DNA of 64,000 nt from Fomitopsis serialis (lineage: Eukaryota; Basidiomycota; Agaricomycetes; Polyporales; Fomitopsidaceae). The notes below the pieces were generated by a model that worked only from the letters and a program-made list of their open reading frames with translations, ran no database searches and was not told where the DNA came from. A program made the position numbers and the translations under genes. The stretch lies in contig NW_025954972.1 of assembly GCF_022376445.1 (NCBI RefSeq), positions 496,001 through 560,000 on the forward strand, read 5' to 3'. Below, piece by piece: positions 24,939 through 36,377 of the stretch (positions are counted from its first letter, which is position 1; every line of letters begins with the position of its first letter).

Positions 24939-25800
24939 CTAGATGGTGAAAGGATACTCGGCATCAAATTGCTCCTTGTCAAGCGTCCGACCGTGCTGGT
25001 TAATAAACTTCGTCAGTTCGGCATTGAGCTCTGTGGGGCATGTCAGCGTGTGCTCTGAATGGTTTGGGGGGTAAATGGTTTACCGTTGAGCGGCATGGGC
25101 TTTGTGCATTGAAGAGAGTAGTGGTCCGAATGCTCGTGGAGGATTGTGAGCGAGTCGGGCAACGGTGTGCCTGTTGTGGGAATACGACAAGATCAGTATG
25201 CTTGCGACGACATATCGGGCCGTCCACGCGTAGCAAAAGTGGCAGATAGTACGTCCGCTTTGATGGTCTGGTTCACGGGAGGGACATAGCGAAGTCGGAC
25301 ATATTGACGCACCTTCTTTGAGCACATACACCAGGATATTCGCACCCCTGAAATTTCTCACGACCTCCTGGAATGTAGGCGACAATGGCGGTCTTAGTGA
25401 GCATCCGTTCGGACCTACTCAAACGTACATCATCGCCGTAAACAGAGAGCAGAAAGAGGACCGCATGAGAAATATTAATATAATGACTTGAAGAGGCTGG
25501 CGCACCGATGAAATTATCCCCCTTCGCAGGCAGCACCAAGCCTTCGGGCGAAAGCTTCAAATCATAGCTAAATCGTTTCAACGCTTTCTGCTGTTCATAG
25601 TCACGTAGATTGACGTTAGACCCAGACTGGACGCGAGCAAGCTCTACAGGGACATGGTTGTAGCGGCCGAGTAGAGGGCGTGGAGTCGGTGCAGTCGCAT
25701 ATGTGCGACCGAGGGCGAGAAGTGCAGATGGGACGCGGGGCGTTGACGACGAGCAACGGAGGAGAGAAGAGGACAACATCGTTGGCGGGCAAGCAGCCAC
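24939..25800 (-). CDS. Tse2-like ADP-ribosyltransferase-fold protein with mitochondrial leader
   Basis: Four exons fit in phase. The N-terminus (Met at 25800, or 25779) is rich in Ser, Arg and Leu and ends near RTYATAP, a typical mitochondrial presequence. The core has YNHVPVELARV, a Tyr/Lys-rich FSYDLKLSPEGLV, GPNGCSLRP (split by an intron), NFRGANILVYVLKEG, LHEHSDHYSLQ, and the last exon ELNAELTKFINQHG to stop 24939-24941. This order matches, from recall, the fungal branch of the family named after the bacterial type VI effector Tse2. In fungi these proteins are chromosomal and uncharacterised, so a toxin role here is not implied. The gene lies divergent to an intact alpha/beta-hydrolase. 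No break is seen. Confidence 0.7.
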
Positions 25801-26682
25801 CCGAGCAAGTCCAGATGTTTACGAGCATGTGACCGTGGCAAATATCGTGGGCACTTGTAAAGTCGCGTCGATCCTCGAGACCCGACCAAGCGTCGACCGT
25901 CCAAACGTTCACCGGCACCGGTCACTGTGTGCAGCTCCTTCAGCGCACACTTTAAATACCCGCTCATTACTCAATATCTGGAGCGATAGTGATGGCACAT
26001 GAGCCTTTATGCGGGAAGTATCATTGCAGCGCCATACGGGTCGGACATACCGCTCAATGTGGTCAGTACGTGCGATCGGATATTGGTAGAAACTATTGTG
26101 CTCAGAGGCTGCAGGAAGTCCCACATACATCATGATAGCACGATCGCTAGGCAAGTGGAAGTTGGTTTCTAGATTCAGGATTACTAGGACTGATTAACGA
26201 CATTCTCTGAAGGTGATGTTGCATGATACATGTGGGGAAACGATGTGCATATGCGACCCAGCGCTCTACTACGTGCAGGCCTTGCGCATGCCGCACGAGC
26301 ACACCGGGGCTAGATGCATCACTTTCACAGCGCCGGTGACGGCGGTCTGGAACGACGGGATCTAGCACCCACTACATGCCCCATTCATGCTGTTTGTCGC
26401 TGCTGATCAGAAGTTCTCAGTTCGCTTGCACGTCAGCGTGTTGCGTTCGTGTATAGCGCGGCGATGAGTGTACGTCTGTGTGCGTGCCTGAGACATAAAT
26501 CATGGCCGTGATTAGCGAGGGCGGTCACCGCTCATGATATTGTCAACATCGGTCGCCGAAATCGCAGACACCATCTGTCTCGATCCACCAGGTGACATCC
26601 CGGGACAGTTTATAACTCGACCTTCCGTAGTAAGGCCAACAATACATCCTCACACAACACGTTCAGACAAGTGCAGCCCAGG
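25801..26682. other. Intergenic stretch between divergent genes
   Basis: Promoter region shared by the Tse2-like gene (-) and the hydrolase (+). No supported gene. A TATA site close to the hydrolase is listed separately. Confidence 0.4.
26611..26615 (+). promoter_or_regulatory. TATA-like element before the alpha/beta-hydrolase
   Basis: TATAA lies 68 bases upstream of the ATG at 26683. Supported by position only. Confidence 0.35.
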
Positions 26683-27870
26683 ATGCCATCGCTAGCCCTG
26701 GCCAATGGAATCGAGTTCCAGTATACGGACAGCGGTATACCCACACCTCAGGATGTTCCCTATGTGACTGTCATCGCGGTGCATGGGATGGGATACAACG
26801 GTGGTGAGCGACAGTACCATGTGTCTAGAATGCGTTTGACGATGTTTGTTCGACAATATCAGGTATCTTCAACCGAGTGCAACAACTCGCCAAGGACACA
26901 AAGCTGCGCATTGTGGCAATTAATCGCCGTCAATACGTGGGCTCGACGCCTATTTCGGACGCAGAAGCGGCGTTGTTAGTGTCCGGCAGCGACGAGCAGA
27001 AGGCGGAAGTTTTGGCTGCTCGTGGCGTCGAGCTCGCGCTATTTACTGTCGCGCTCATCAGGCAGGAAAGCATCCCGCCAATCTCGACTGACAGGAAAGG
27101 AGGGGGTGTGGCGCTGCTCGGATGGTCTTCTGGGAACGTCGTAACCCTTGCGATGGTCGCAAACATCGAGAAGTTACCGTCTGATTCGAAGAGTTGTCTC
27201 GCGACCTACGTGCGTGCACTCATCCTACAAGGTAAGTCATCTACGTATGGCACAATCGCGAACTCGGCTGAATCATGTTTTAAGAGCCACCGTCCCTCGC
27301 CATGGGGTACCCACTTCCGACGGGGACTTGGGCTCCCCACATGGACCCATCCATACCGGCCGAACAGCACACACCTTTCTGGGCACAATGGATCACTTCG
27401 TACTTCGATCATGGAGACCTCTCCAGCCGTGACCCCACTGCGCTCTCGTACACCGTCCCATCGTTTACTCGTCGGCCGACAATTTACGGCATGACTGCAG
27501 ACGAGCAAGAACAGATCCTGGACCAGTCAGTGTCCGAGATGCCGGGTATGTTCTGCAGCGCCGCTCAAGCCCTCGCGAACACCCGTAAGGCATGTTTTGA
27601 CCGCGCCGTACGAGCGCTCCTTCCCAAGATGAAGATATGGCATATTGCCGGGGCTCGGTCTGCGTCCTTCGCGATTCCTGGTCGCTGGAGTCTAGAGGAC
27701 GATGACAAGGCCAACGGAGGGGCACTCCTGAACTTCATATTGATCCCTGGTGTGAACCACTTTGTAAGTGTCAGCTTTAGCTCACCGATTGATGTGTCTG
27801 AAACGAGCCTGGCTAGATGCAATGGGACGATCCTCAAGAGACGCTGAAGGCATACTTAGAGGCTCTTTGA
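26683..27870 (+). CDS. Alpha/beta-hydrolase, intact copy
   Basis: Four exons fit exactly in phase: 26683-26803, 26863-27231, 27285-27763 and 27817-27870, giving 340 residues. The N-terminus MPSLALANGIEFQYTDSGIP leads to TVIAVHGMGYNGG (oxyanion HG), RIVAINRRQYVGSTP, the nucleophile elbow GWSSGN, and GVNHF with the likely catalytic His next to the last intron. A Cys in RKACFD and the IPPISTDRKGGG segment are shared with the paralogue at 7585-8784, which is inverted relative to it and frameshifted. The substrate is unknown. This copy provides the template that shows the other is short by one base. Confidence 0.9.
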
Positions 27871-28524
27871 GTCGACATGGTGCTGTCGATACCTACGGTG
27901 CAAACAGCATCTGGTGGAGTTCTAGTAGTGATCGCAGTTGTTAGGAGGTACCTGCCTTTCAGATGAGGCATGTCGCGATGATGCTCGCGACGCTATCCAT
28001 CGTCCTACTCCGAGTTGTTGACTCCCAACACCATCAGCATCATGATAGACGTGAAGAGAACATCAAATGCATCAGCGCCGCCGCGAGGCCGGGAACGGTT
28101 TGGAGGCAACTGTTTGCTGTGCCGCGAGTCGTGAGACACCTTGAGAGCGCCGCATTGAAGGAATTCGAATTGTGGGTCCATGTCTATGTCATCTTCATCC
28201 TTCGTATCAAAACGGACCTAACCTTGCTTCCTTTTCACGCCGTGACTAGTGATGCAGAAGATAGCATCACATGAATGCATGTGCTACAGTACGTATAATC
28301 GTCCTTGTGCGGGTAGCACCGATCAAGCTTCTGCGGGTGCCCTGTAGGTACTCCGTGCTTCATCGTGGATTGAATGAGGCAACCAGCATGCTGTTGGAGC
28401 ACGAGGTACCCTCAACATATAGCCTGCGATCCCATCCTTTTGGTACGTGATCCCTGAAGGTCGTCTTGTTCATTAGTGCCTTGTTTCGTCTGGGCGTGCC
28501 TCTGGGTCTTACCTGAAGGTCGAC
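27871..28524. other. Stretch upstream of the split membrane protein gene
   Basis: A + strand reading frame opens at 27963 with a signal-like start (MMLATLSIVLLRVVDSQ) but then loses any protein-like character. It could be a lost 5' exon of the next gene or chance. Nothing else is supported. Confidence 0.35.
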
Positions 28525-28963
28525 ATGCCCTGTGAGCCCCACAACATCACGTTCGACGACAAATCACCCCTCTTTCATTATCTACCTTCCAAGGATGGTC
28601 CATCGAACGTGTCCTGGTCCATCGCGGTCGGACAAGCTGGATACCGGGTAGGTTGCGATGTTATCTCCAAATTGTAGCTGTGACTTACCTTGACTTCGAT
28701 GTTATTTATCCAGGAGCAGCATTATACAACATACCTAACCGGGGCATCGGTCATGTTCGAATGGACAGGCACCGCAGTGTGGTTGTATGGCTCAGGAAAC
28801 GTGACAGCATACGAGATCGTGACAAGCTGGGCCAGTGGAACCGTTCTAGGTGTAGGAACGCCGGATACCGGCGGGCTCCTCTTCAGCGAGCCAAACCTGC
28901 CATACGGTCCGTACTCTGTGACACTCGTGGTCCATCAGGAAAACCCTCTTTCCGTAATTCGTG
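28525..28963 (+). pseudogene. 5' part of a split single-span membrane protein gene
   Basis: Two exons, 28525-28647 and 28714-28963, code for an extracellular-type beta domain. They hold NITFDDKSPLFHYLP, FEWTGTAVWLYGSGNVTAYEIV, and PNLPYGPYSVTLVVH, with N-glycosylation sites (NIT, NVS, NVT). This resembles the lumenal domain of the common basidiomycete proteins that end in a Ser/Thr stalk, one membrane span and a disordered tail. That stalk, span and tail exist on the same strand at 31848-32651, but about 2.9 kb of other DNA lies between. The donor at 28964 (GTAATG, phase 1) does not fit in phase with the acceptor at 31848, so at least one exon is missing. No signal peptide is found before the ATG at 28525. 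Confidence 0.6.
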
Positions 28964-30803
28964 GTAATGTTCTAAAATTGTCGATAATACACAGAACACG
29001 GCAGAACACTCAATAATACTTTGCCATTATGAATCCAATGCATCACGCCTCTCGTATTCGCGAGTATTATTCCGAAGTCAGTACTTGTTTCTCGCATGTG
29101 CAATAATTTGCATATATTCGTATCACTGGGTACATATTGTCTATAAAATCGTGGACTGCATAGTATTAAGCCCAAGGGTCTAGACTACATCATTACAAGT
29201 TAGTACTACAGGAGTCATTCATCTGTGGCCAAGCACAGGTATACCTATGCGTATCCTAGGCTCGACCCGTGCACATACCCACCCGGGTACAAATCCACCA
29301 CAGCAGATACAAGGTCCACATAGGCAATTGAGACGGCGAGCGAGCGGGACAGCAGGCAGGCAGAATGGCGGGTAAGTGGAATGGTGGGTAAGCAAGACGG
29401 CGAGGGAAATAACAGGTGAGAGGAAGACAAGTGTGAGGGACGACGGGTATAACGAGATGGTGGGCGAGCAGGACAGCGGCGAGGGGAGCGACAGGGAGTT
29501 TGACAACAGACGAGGGGGGCGGCGAGCGCGGGAAACGGCGGGCGAGTGGAATAGCGGATGGGCGAGCTGGACAGGGGGCGAGGGCGAGAACGGGTGACCG
29601 AGTCAGCGCGCGAGCGAGCGAATTAGCAGACAAACCAGTAAGATGACGTCGTGGCGTGCCCTTCCTCAGCAAGCCTACGCGCGCTGATGCTCGGCGGGCT
29701 TTTGCACGCCGCACTGAGTGCCTGGCAGGCTGTTGATCATCGCGGTCCTGCTCGATGGGCTGTGTTGTATCAGGCTTGGGCACATCGTACTGGTGTGCAG
29801 CGAGCTGGCCGATGTCGTATCAGTGCGCGCCGTATCCGTATGCGCTTGTGCTCGTTGGGCAAACGTGCGCCGGGGCCGTCTCTGTTGTGTTCGACTCCAT
29901 CCACTTGTCCTTGATGGGCATTCTCGGAGTCGAGGTAAACAGCGGTGTACTCGCCTGACTCGCTGGCCCTGCTGGCCGCAACCCGCATTCCTCGCTGCAC
30001 GTCAGCCCTTCGCGAGCGTCCAGCGACGCTCTTGGCGTGTCGCTGGGGCTCGTTACGGTCGCGTACAGCGCGATCTAGAGCCGCGTGGTGGTCCGATGCA
30101 CACGCCATCTCTTGCGGACGGGTCCACAGGTCCGTACTGGAGATCGGCGGTGGGCAACTTGAAGTGAGAGCGAAGCAGACAGGGAGGAGCGGGCTGACTG
30201 TGAAGGCGGACTGTGAGACTGGAGAGTCAAAGTCCAGCGAGCGCGCGTGACGTGTCGTGGCTGAGGCGCTTAGCACTTCTCGCGACTTGCCCGCAACCTC
30301 CACGTCCGCATCGACTCAACTTCAACGCTGCGCTCAACGTCAACGATGCGCAGTAGCGTTAAGCCACACACGAAACACGACGGAGAAGCAATGGCAACAC
30401 GGTGTTGGGGGAGGCGGGCCCTGGCAGGGTTAGTACAGGTGAGTCGTTCGCCCACTTGCGCACGCGAGCATACGCTCGCCCGCCCTTCTCGCCCGCACAA
30501 GTCGCCTCCCCCCGTCTGTCCTTCTTCCCATCGACCCGGCCGTCATCCCCGAAGAAGCTCTCGCTGGCCAGGCCGTCTAAGGTGCCATCGAGGAGGCATG
30601 AGAAGGCCCGTGCGCGGCTCCTCGGACCCATCCCGCTCGGTGGACGCATGACGCGTTCAGTTGCGTTCCGCCCGTCTTCTCGCCCGCCTGTCTTCTCCCG
30701 CCTGCCGCCAATCAGTATTCCCATTGCTGCAGCCTGCAGTTTGAGTCCTACACCGACCTAATCGAATCAGGTACGCGTCGCACGGTTAAGAGTGCTCACC
30801 CAG
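28964..30803. other. Non-coding part of the intervening DNA
   Basis: AT-rich to about 29210, then GC-rich low-complexity sequence to about 30800. Reading frames in the GC-rich part overlap on both strands and look like composition effects. I see no transposase, reverse transcriptase or terminal repeats. Confidence 0.4.
29330..29600 (+). repeat. Purine-rich degenerate repeat tract
   Basis: About 270 bases dominated by G and A on the + strand. Variations of GGCGAGCGAG, GGACAGC and GGGTAAGTGGAAT/GGTGGGTAAGC recur at irregular spacing. It looks like a decayed minisatellite. No fixed unit length could be set by eye. Confidence 0.5.
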
Positions 30804-31464
30804 TGTCCGGACAGTGGGTCACGTACCTCCCCCTCGGCGTGGCAACCCTCATTGACGCGATCATCGCGCTCTCGCTGTCTCCGTTGGTGTGTTGCAACAG
30901 CATAGACTCAACCATCACTGTGTTGATGCTCTACACGCAGAACACGGGCGTGATCACGAGGTACGGCACCCCTCCTTTGACAATCCGGAGTGTCCTGCTG
31001 AACGTCGAACCCCTGCACAGTCTATGCTCGCTGACAGCGATCATCGCGGTGCGTTATCTCTAAACACGTATGTACCCACCTCTGACTCCGCCTTCTGCCG
31101 CAGATGACCGCGCTGCCTACGACGTTCGCGGCCATCAGCGTCGAGTTGATGCTCACTAAGCGTGCGTCCGCCTTCCCTCCCAAAACTATCCCAACCCTAA
31201 TCCTCCCCACAGTCTACATCAACTCCTTCCTTGCGATGTAAGTCTCCCCCTCCCTGATGTGCTCATGACCACTAACTCCGCGTCCCCAGGTTCAACGTGC
31301 GGAACAAGCTCCGCATCCGAAGCTCCATCGTCGACACGAAAGACGCCCTCGGCCGCCCATACCCACTCGCCTCCGAGTCCACGCTACCACCTGCCGCTCT
31401 CCTACCCAGTCGTACGGGTCAAGCTCGGGAGTTCCACGCAGACAAGGTTCGCAAGGTTGAATAG
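30804..31464 (+). pseudogene. Truncated DUF6534-like membrane protein
   Basis: Only the C-terminal half of the family is present. An exon starts after an acceptor at 30803 and reads WVTYLPLGVATLIDAIIALSL, equal to the fifth membrane segment region. Next comes a piece with STITVLMLYTQNTGVIT, then LTAIIA, MTALPTTFAAISVELMLTK, LYINSFLAMFNVRNKL and a 50-residue tail to stop 31462-31464. The usual YYLHxSRTGF stretch between the first two pieces is missing. No N-terminal half is found upstream. Splice sites in the last three exons still fit in phase, so the copy is not old. It lies inside the DNA that splits the neighbouring membrane protein gene. Confidence 0.6.
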
Positions 31465-31847
31465 ATCAGGTGTTGGCTGAAGCACTGAGTGCTACATGAT
31501 GCATAGGTGTTGATGACGAGTAGTGGACAAGTAATATATGTATATGTTAGAAGTAGTACTTGCCTACGAGTTGTACCCACTGTAATGTCTTGGATTGCCG
31601 ACAAATGATACATCAAATGTTTCCTCATACCTATTTCTGTGTGCAGACTGTGTTATGAACTCCAAGAATAAAAGGAATGATCCATATAATGATGGGGAAG
31701 TGTGGCTGTATTCGGCATGAATATCGTGTTATTCGCAAGTCGACCTCCGGACCATAGCGAATAAAGCACTACTGCAGCGAATGTACGAATGGCTACAATT
31801 ACTCGTTCTTCGCCGTAATAATACGATATTCGTTGTTATTCTTCAAG
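31465..31847. other. AT-rich intergenic stretch
   Basis: No supported gene. It lies between the truncated DUF6534 copy and the 3' part of the split membrane gene. Confidence 0.4.
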
Positions 31848-32651
31848 GAGGGTTTTCCTGATGGCCTACGAGGCGTCTCAGACGTGAGCGTTCCATATCT
31901 CAGTAACTCGGTGTAATGAAAAGACCATTATGATCCTAGGTCATCTGCAGCTGCCTCTGGTGTAGGCACAGACGTCTCGACTGCATCAGCTCTCTTGCCA
32001 CCAGTATCTTCGAGCGTGTCGCGGTCATCGTCTTTCACTGCCGGAGACATTTCGGGTACCGTGGTGGGTTAAATCGTGTCGCAGTTTGTGTACATGCTGA
32101 TAGACTTCTCTTGTCAGGTAGGCGCTGTGGTTGGACTGTTTGCCATCCTCCTGGGAGCCTTCGTCCTCATCTATAGACGTCAACGACGTCAAGGGATGAC
32201 AGTCGTGGAAATTGAGCCTAGTTCGGATAGTCGGGAAAGTTATCCAGAGGGTGCAATCAGTACCTCGAACGCAGTGGACACCTCCGCGAATACCCAGACG
32301 CGTCCTGGCCCTCACATCAGTGGTTCGCTCGTGTCTACACCCTCGCCCTGTAAGTACTAGTAACTATTACAACAATACATCTGCCCTGATCACTGCGTTC
32401 ATACAGACACCAAATCGTATGCGGACTCTGACGCACGTCTATCGTCCACTCCTCCGTTCCAGTCGTCATATGCTGCTGCTCGGAGCGATTCTCCGGTCAG
32501 CTGCCCGAAGCTTGGTGATCAACCGAGTCACTTCGCCCCCGATTCAAGATTGCTGCTAGTACAGGAGCAAGATGCAGGCCCTGTACCCCCGTCATATAAT
32601 CCAGAATGGAGTAAACCGGTGGACAACGAAGTTGACGCGACTCCGCGCTAG
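31848..32651 (+). pseudogene. 3' part of a split single-span membrane protein gene
   Basis: Exons join in phase as ASQT/SSAAASGVGTDVSTAS, then a Ser-rich stalk (PPVSSSVSRSSSF), GTVVGAVVGLFAILLGAFVLIY (the single membrane span), RRQRRQG as stop-transfer sequence, and an acidic disordered tail. An intron inside STPSP/YTKSY links to the last exon, which ends PPSYNPEW and stop 32649-32651. PPSY is a WW-domain (Nedd4/Rsp5-type) binding motif, common in the tails of such proteins. It has no start of its own; the matching extracellular domain is at 28525-28963. Called a pseudogene because the two parts cannot be joined by the splice phases I see. Confidence 0.6.
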
Positions 32652-33173
32652 TGTAGACGTTACTGCTGACGGCCGGGTATGACGTCGTACAGGCCGCGCG
32701 ACTTCAAGTTGGGATGCTTCAAGTTATATTAAAATGTACCTGGATGATGTCGACTGATGCAAGCAAGGATTGCGGTCGCGGGCGGGGACCAGGCTGACAC
32801 TGGGCTCTCAGTCATATGACATAATCGACGGGTACCACGTACACGTACAGAGGTACAGACGTACAGACGTACAGACATACGGGCGTACAGATGTACAGAT
32901 GAATTAGGATGTGTATCCGGGCGATACTATGCCCACACTTATACGCAAATAGTAGGGTGTGGACTACAGATACAAAGCATAACAAAGCAGTCACAAAGCG
33001 ATCAGAAAGCGACAGCTCACCAGCGCATACAGTAAAGTAAGGTCATAAAAAGTAGATATGGGTAGAGCAAGTTCAGCTCATTTCTTTGAAACGGCACGAG
33101 CTCAATCCTCCTAGACCCAGGGAGTTTGTGAGTATCTGGACCACGTCGCATCATGTTGCCTACTCACGTGTAT
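32652..33173. other. Intergenic stretch with a short tandem repeat
   Basis: No supported gene. It holds the 3' ends of the split membrane gene (+) and the zinc-finger gene (-), plus the GTACAGAC repeat listed separately. Confidence 0.4.
32843..32900 (+). repeat. Short GTACAGAC-like tandem repeat
   Basis: About seven imperfect 8-base units of the form GTACAGAC/GTACAGAT in a row. A simple microsatellite. Confidence 0.7.
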
Positions 33174-34280
33174 TCATGCATCAGGATCGTCAGCTCCAGT
33201 ACGACAGGCATGGCTGTGGAGATGCCTGCGCAGCGACTCTGCTCGCGTAAATGTCGCCATGCACTTCTCGCACCGCACCGTCGTCGCGACGCGCGCATGG
33301 ATCTCAAGCACATGCCGCCAGAGGTTGTTCATCGACCTGCGCGCGCACCTCTTCCACTTGCAGCCGCTCTTCGCCCCGCGGTCCTTCGCCCTGGAGTGTG
33401 CTGGAAAGTCGGCGTGGTGCGCTTCCTTGAGATGCGCCTTGACCGCGTCCTTCGTGGCGTCGACACGGGTGCGGCAGCCGTCCCACTTACACGTCACGTA
33501 CGCCGCCTCCGAGTCGTTCGGAGGCATCAGAGAGGCCCCCGGCGTGCTCGAGCTTGCGCTGACAATCGGCTGCGGCGCCTGCTGTAACTTACCGAGATTC
33601 CCGCCAGATTGAGCTGCCGCTGGCACACCCTGAGGATGGATCAGCTTTACCGATCGATCAGGGCTGTTCGACCCTGGCAGTGGGTGCCAGTCGCCAACGG
33701 GAGTTTCGGGGAAACGGGTTTCTCCGTGCTGCATCCAGTGTTGGTGGCCTGCGTCGTCCTGCGCTGGGCCAAGTTGCTGCAGAAAGATCGGACTTATACC
33801 CATGCTGGGCGTCCATTGTCTGCCCTGATGAGAAAAGGGTTAATGATGATGTCTGGTCCAGGAATATAGAATGAGTACTCACTGAGGCACCGGATGCAGG
33901 CGTTATGATGTGGTTGAAGGAGCGCGGGTCGAAGGAACTCGTGTAGGAAGAGTTGCCAAAAGAGGGTGCGTCGGTCCAGACCATATGGGTCTCTTGGGTG
34001 CGCGTCGCATCTGCCGGCCAAACGGAAAATGCTGACTTCCATGCCAGCACCGGAGTCTAGCAGTCAATGTCGAGTGAACAGAGTCGCGAAGACGCATACT
34101 CACCGTCTCGTATCGTCCTGTTACATGCTCCATGGCCGGTGCGGTGCTCATGTCGGGGTACGATCCTTGCGAAAATCCCCCGTTCGTGACCCAAAAGGGT
34201 TGCTCGGCGACCACTCCCAGAGACGCGAGGAATCCGTCCTGCGACTTATGGAGGCGTTGTGCAGAGATAGAGTTGTCCAT
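33174..34280 (-). CDS. C2H2 zinc-finger protein
   Basis: Three exons. Exon 1 opens at 34280 (MDNSISAQRLHKSQDGFLASLG) and ends ...GRYET. Exon 2 begins TPVLAWKSAFSVW and ends ITPASGAS. Exon 3 begins GRQWTPSMGISPIF and runs to stop 33174-33176. The C-terminal third holds two CxWxxC-type fingers, CKWDGCRTRV...VKAHLKEAHH and CKWKRCARRSMNNLWRHVLEIH. A classical third finger follows: CEKCMATFTRAESLRRHLHSH. The N-terminal two thirds are low-complexity and probably disordered. This CxWxxC arrangement is common in basidiomycete DNA-binding candidates with no assigned target. All junctions I tested fit in phase. Length is about 325 residues. Confidence 0.8.
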
Positions 34281-36377
34281 TCCGCCGGCGTGTACTAGTA
34301 CTTAGCGTGCTTGAGCATGGGGTTTATAAGCTGTTTCGCAAGATGCCGTACGACGAAAACAAACATACCTGTGGTGCTACAGTAGAAAAAGGTTGACGAG
34401 CCGAGAGAAGATGAACTGGGCGGCGGAGTGGGGTGCAGCTGCGGTGCTTCATCCTGCTCATATACCTGGAGGCGAGAGACCACCTGCGCACACGTATGGT
34501 CGTTGAGTACAGCCAGGAACAAAATGTCGGCTACCATTAGGACGTACCGTACGATCGCAATGCCACAGTGGCACACGCCGATTGAGTCAACTTGGCTAGG
34601 CCCGGGAGGGCTTCGGGAGGAGCGGCTACACAGGGTCAAAACGAAACACTGGCAGCAGCCGAGGCGGGATCAAGGAAGGAGGGCGAACTTTCGGCGCCGG
34701 CCTAATACAGTTCCATGCACTAGCCCTGCAATGCTCCTCCCGCTTCATCCATTCCATTGAGTATTCCGAATTTTTAGCACAGCGTTCTTTGCTCCGTACT
34801 AGTTGTCAATGTGCACTTTGATGCGTTCGTATTGGAGAGATAGAAATTGAAAAGTACACGCATCAATCCCCGACAAGTAGCCTCGTTCCTGGAGATCTCA
34901 AGATCATCAATATGTCTGCACCGAGTACTAGTACCGGCTGCCACTGAGCGCTACGTGAAACAACGTCGATTGCCGAGCAGACTTCGAGAACCCGCGACTC
35001 GGACGCAACATAGAGGCCCATTGTTCGGTGGCATCGGTTTGACACGGCTTCACGTTTGTACTCGTATTGAGTATCTCGTGAACCGTACTTAGCGCTACTG
35101 AGTGTACTATGAGGTGAGCAGGTGTATTCGTTCATCAGATTAGCTCGCGTGAGCAAGCACTGGCGAACATCAGCCGGACAACTCCAGGGACGTACTATAC
35201 GTACCGTCAACTTCAAGCTTTCGTGCAGCTCAGCTCGCCCTCGCCACACCTGTCCTGCACATCATTAGACGCTACTATCACCTCCTTCTTCGACGCTGAA
35301 GGCACACAAAGCTTGGGGCGGCGTGCGTCGTCGTTCGATTGAGACGTTGAGAACAGAGGTGCGGGCCAGGTCGTCAAGCGACCGCCACAACGCAGATCTC
35401 GCTCACACTTACTTACTTATGGAACTCGCTGAAATATGACAGAACCTTGTAACAGTGTGTTTCAGACTGTGAAACGACCGAAACGTTAACCGTCGCAAGG
35501 CCGCGGAGCTTTCTCACCTATTCTCACGGATGAATCTTCGGGCGATCGTCCATCCCGTCCACTGAGTTGCCTCCACGCGACGCAAGCGAATATTCCTGAA
35601 TCCACGTCAGGCAATGGCAACGGAGGCATGCCACGATGAGTCCTGGCAGACAGCCTTCTACGTATGCGAGGTACAACCTGGTGCAACTGCAAACCGCAAT
35701 CGCAAACTCGATGAACCAACGCAACCTGGTGGCCCCGGTACACTGATTATTTCGTAGTGGAGGTTGAAGGAGTGATGGCTGCTCCTATGATTTTCAAGGA
35801 GGTGTATGTCCCTCGTACGTGTCGCCGGAGTGGTTACAGTAACTTATGTTTGGACCTGTGTCGACAAGGAAGTCGCAGCGGCGCAACTTCGAAGCTGCAC
35901 ATTGCACGAACAGTCCATCGTCATCGATTCATCCCTGGCAATGATCTAGTCGTACAAGTACTTCGATTCTTCACACTGACTACAACATCGCCCCCCTAAC
36001 GTGGCAGTAGTAACTGGGTACCGTAAATGCATGCAAAAGCGATGATTGAACAACAGCCATTTGAGTGTGGGGGTCCGTCTACGGGATAGGTATGTGCTAT
36101 TATGCAAGATCGTCATGGGGCGGGGTGCGTCGTGACTCGGAACTCGGGGCGCGGGGTGGTAGTGGAGGCGGTTGGAGGTTGAATGTGACTTCGGCGAACG
36201 GCGAACGTAGGATCCTATTTGAGGAAGAAAAGGTACGCGCGGTGGGTCTATGCGTGACCGTCATTCTCGGATTTCAGCAAAGGGCTTCAAGTTGGTGAGA
36301 CCCGCAAACGGGCACAGGTCGTGGCAGCCATTAATAAGAAAGACATGGGGAGACCGGGACCGCAACGACGAGCCCGG
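34281..36377. other. Gene-poor stretch of about 2.1 kb
   Basis: No supported gene. A minus-strand reading frame at 35524-35724 has hydrophobic stretches (IEFAIAVCSCTRLYLAYV) but no recognisable family or flanking exons. The first part is the likely zinc-finger promoter. Confidence 0.4.

Noticed and set aside
32843..32900. CRISPR-like direct repeats
   Set aside because: Units are 8 bases and contiguous without spacers, so it is a microsatellite.
35486..35743. Small membrane protein on the minus strand
   Set aside because: Hydrophobic, but no start context, exon partners or family likeness.
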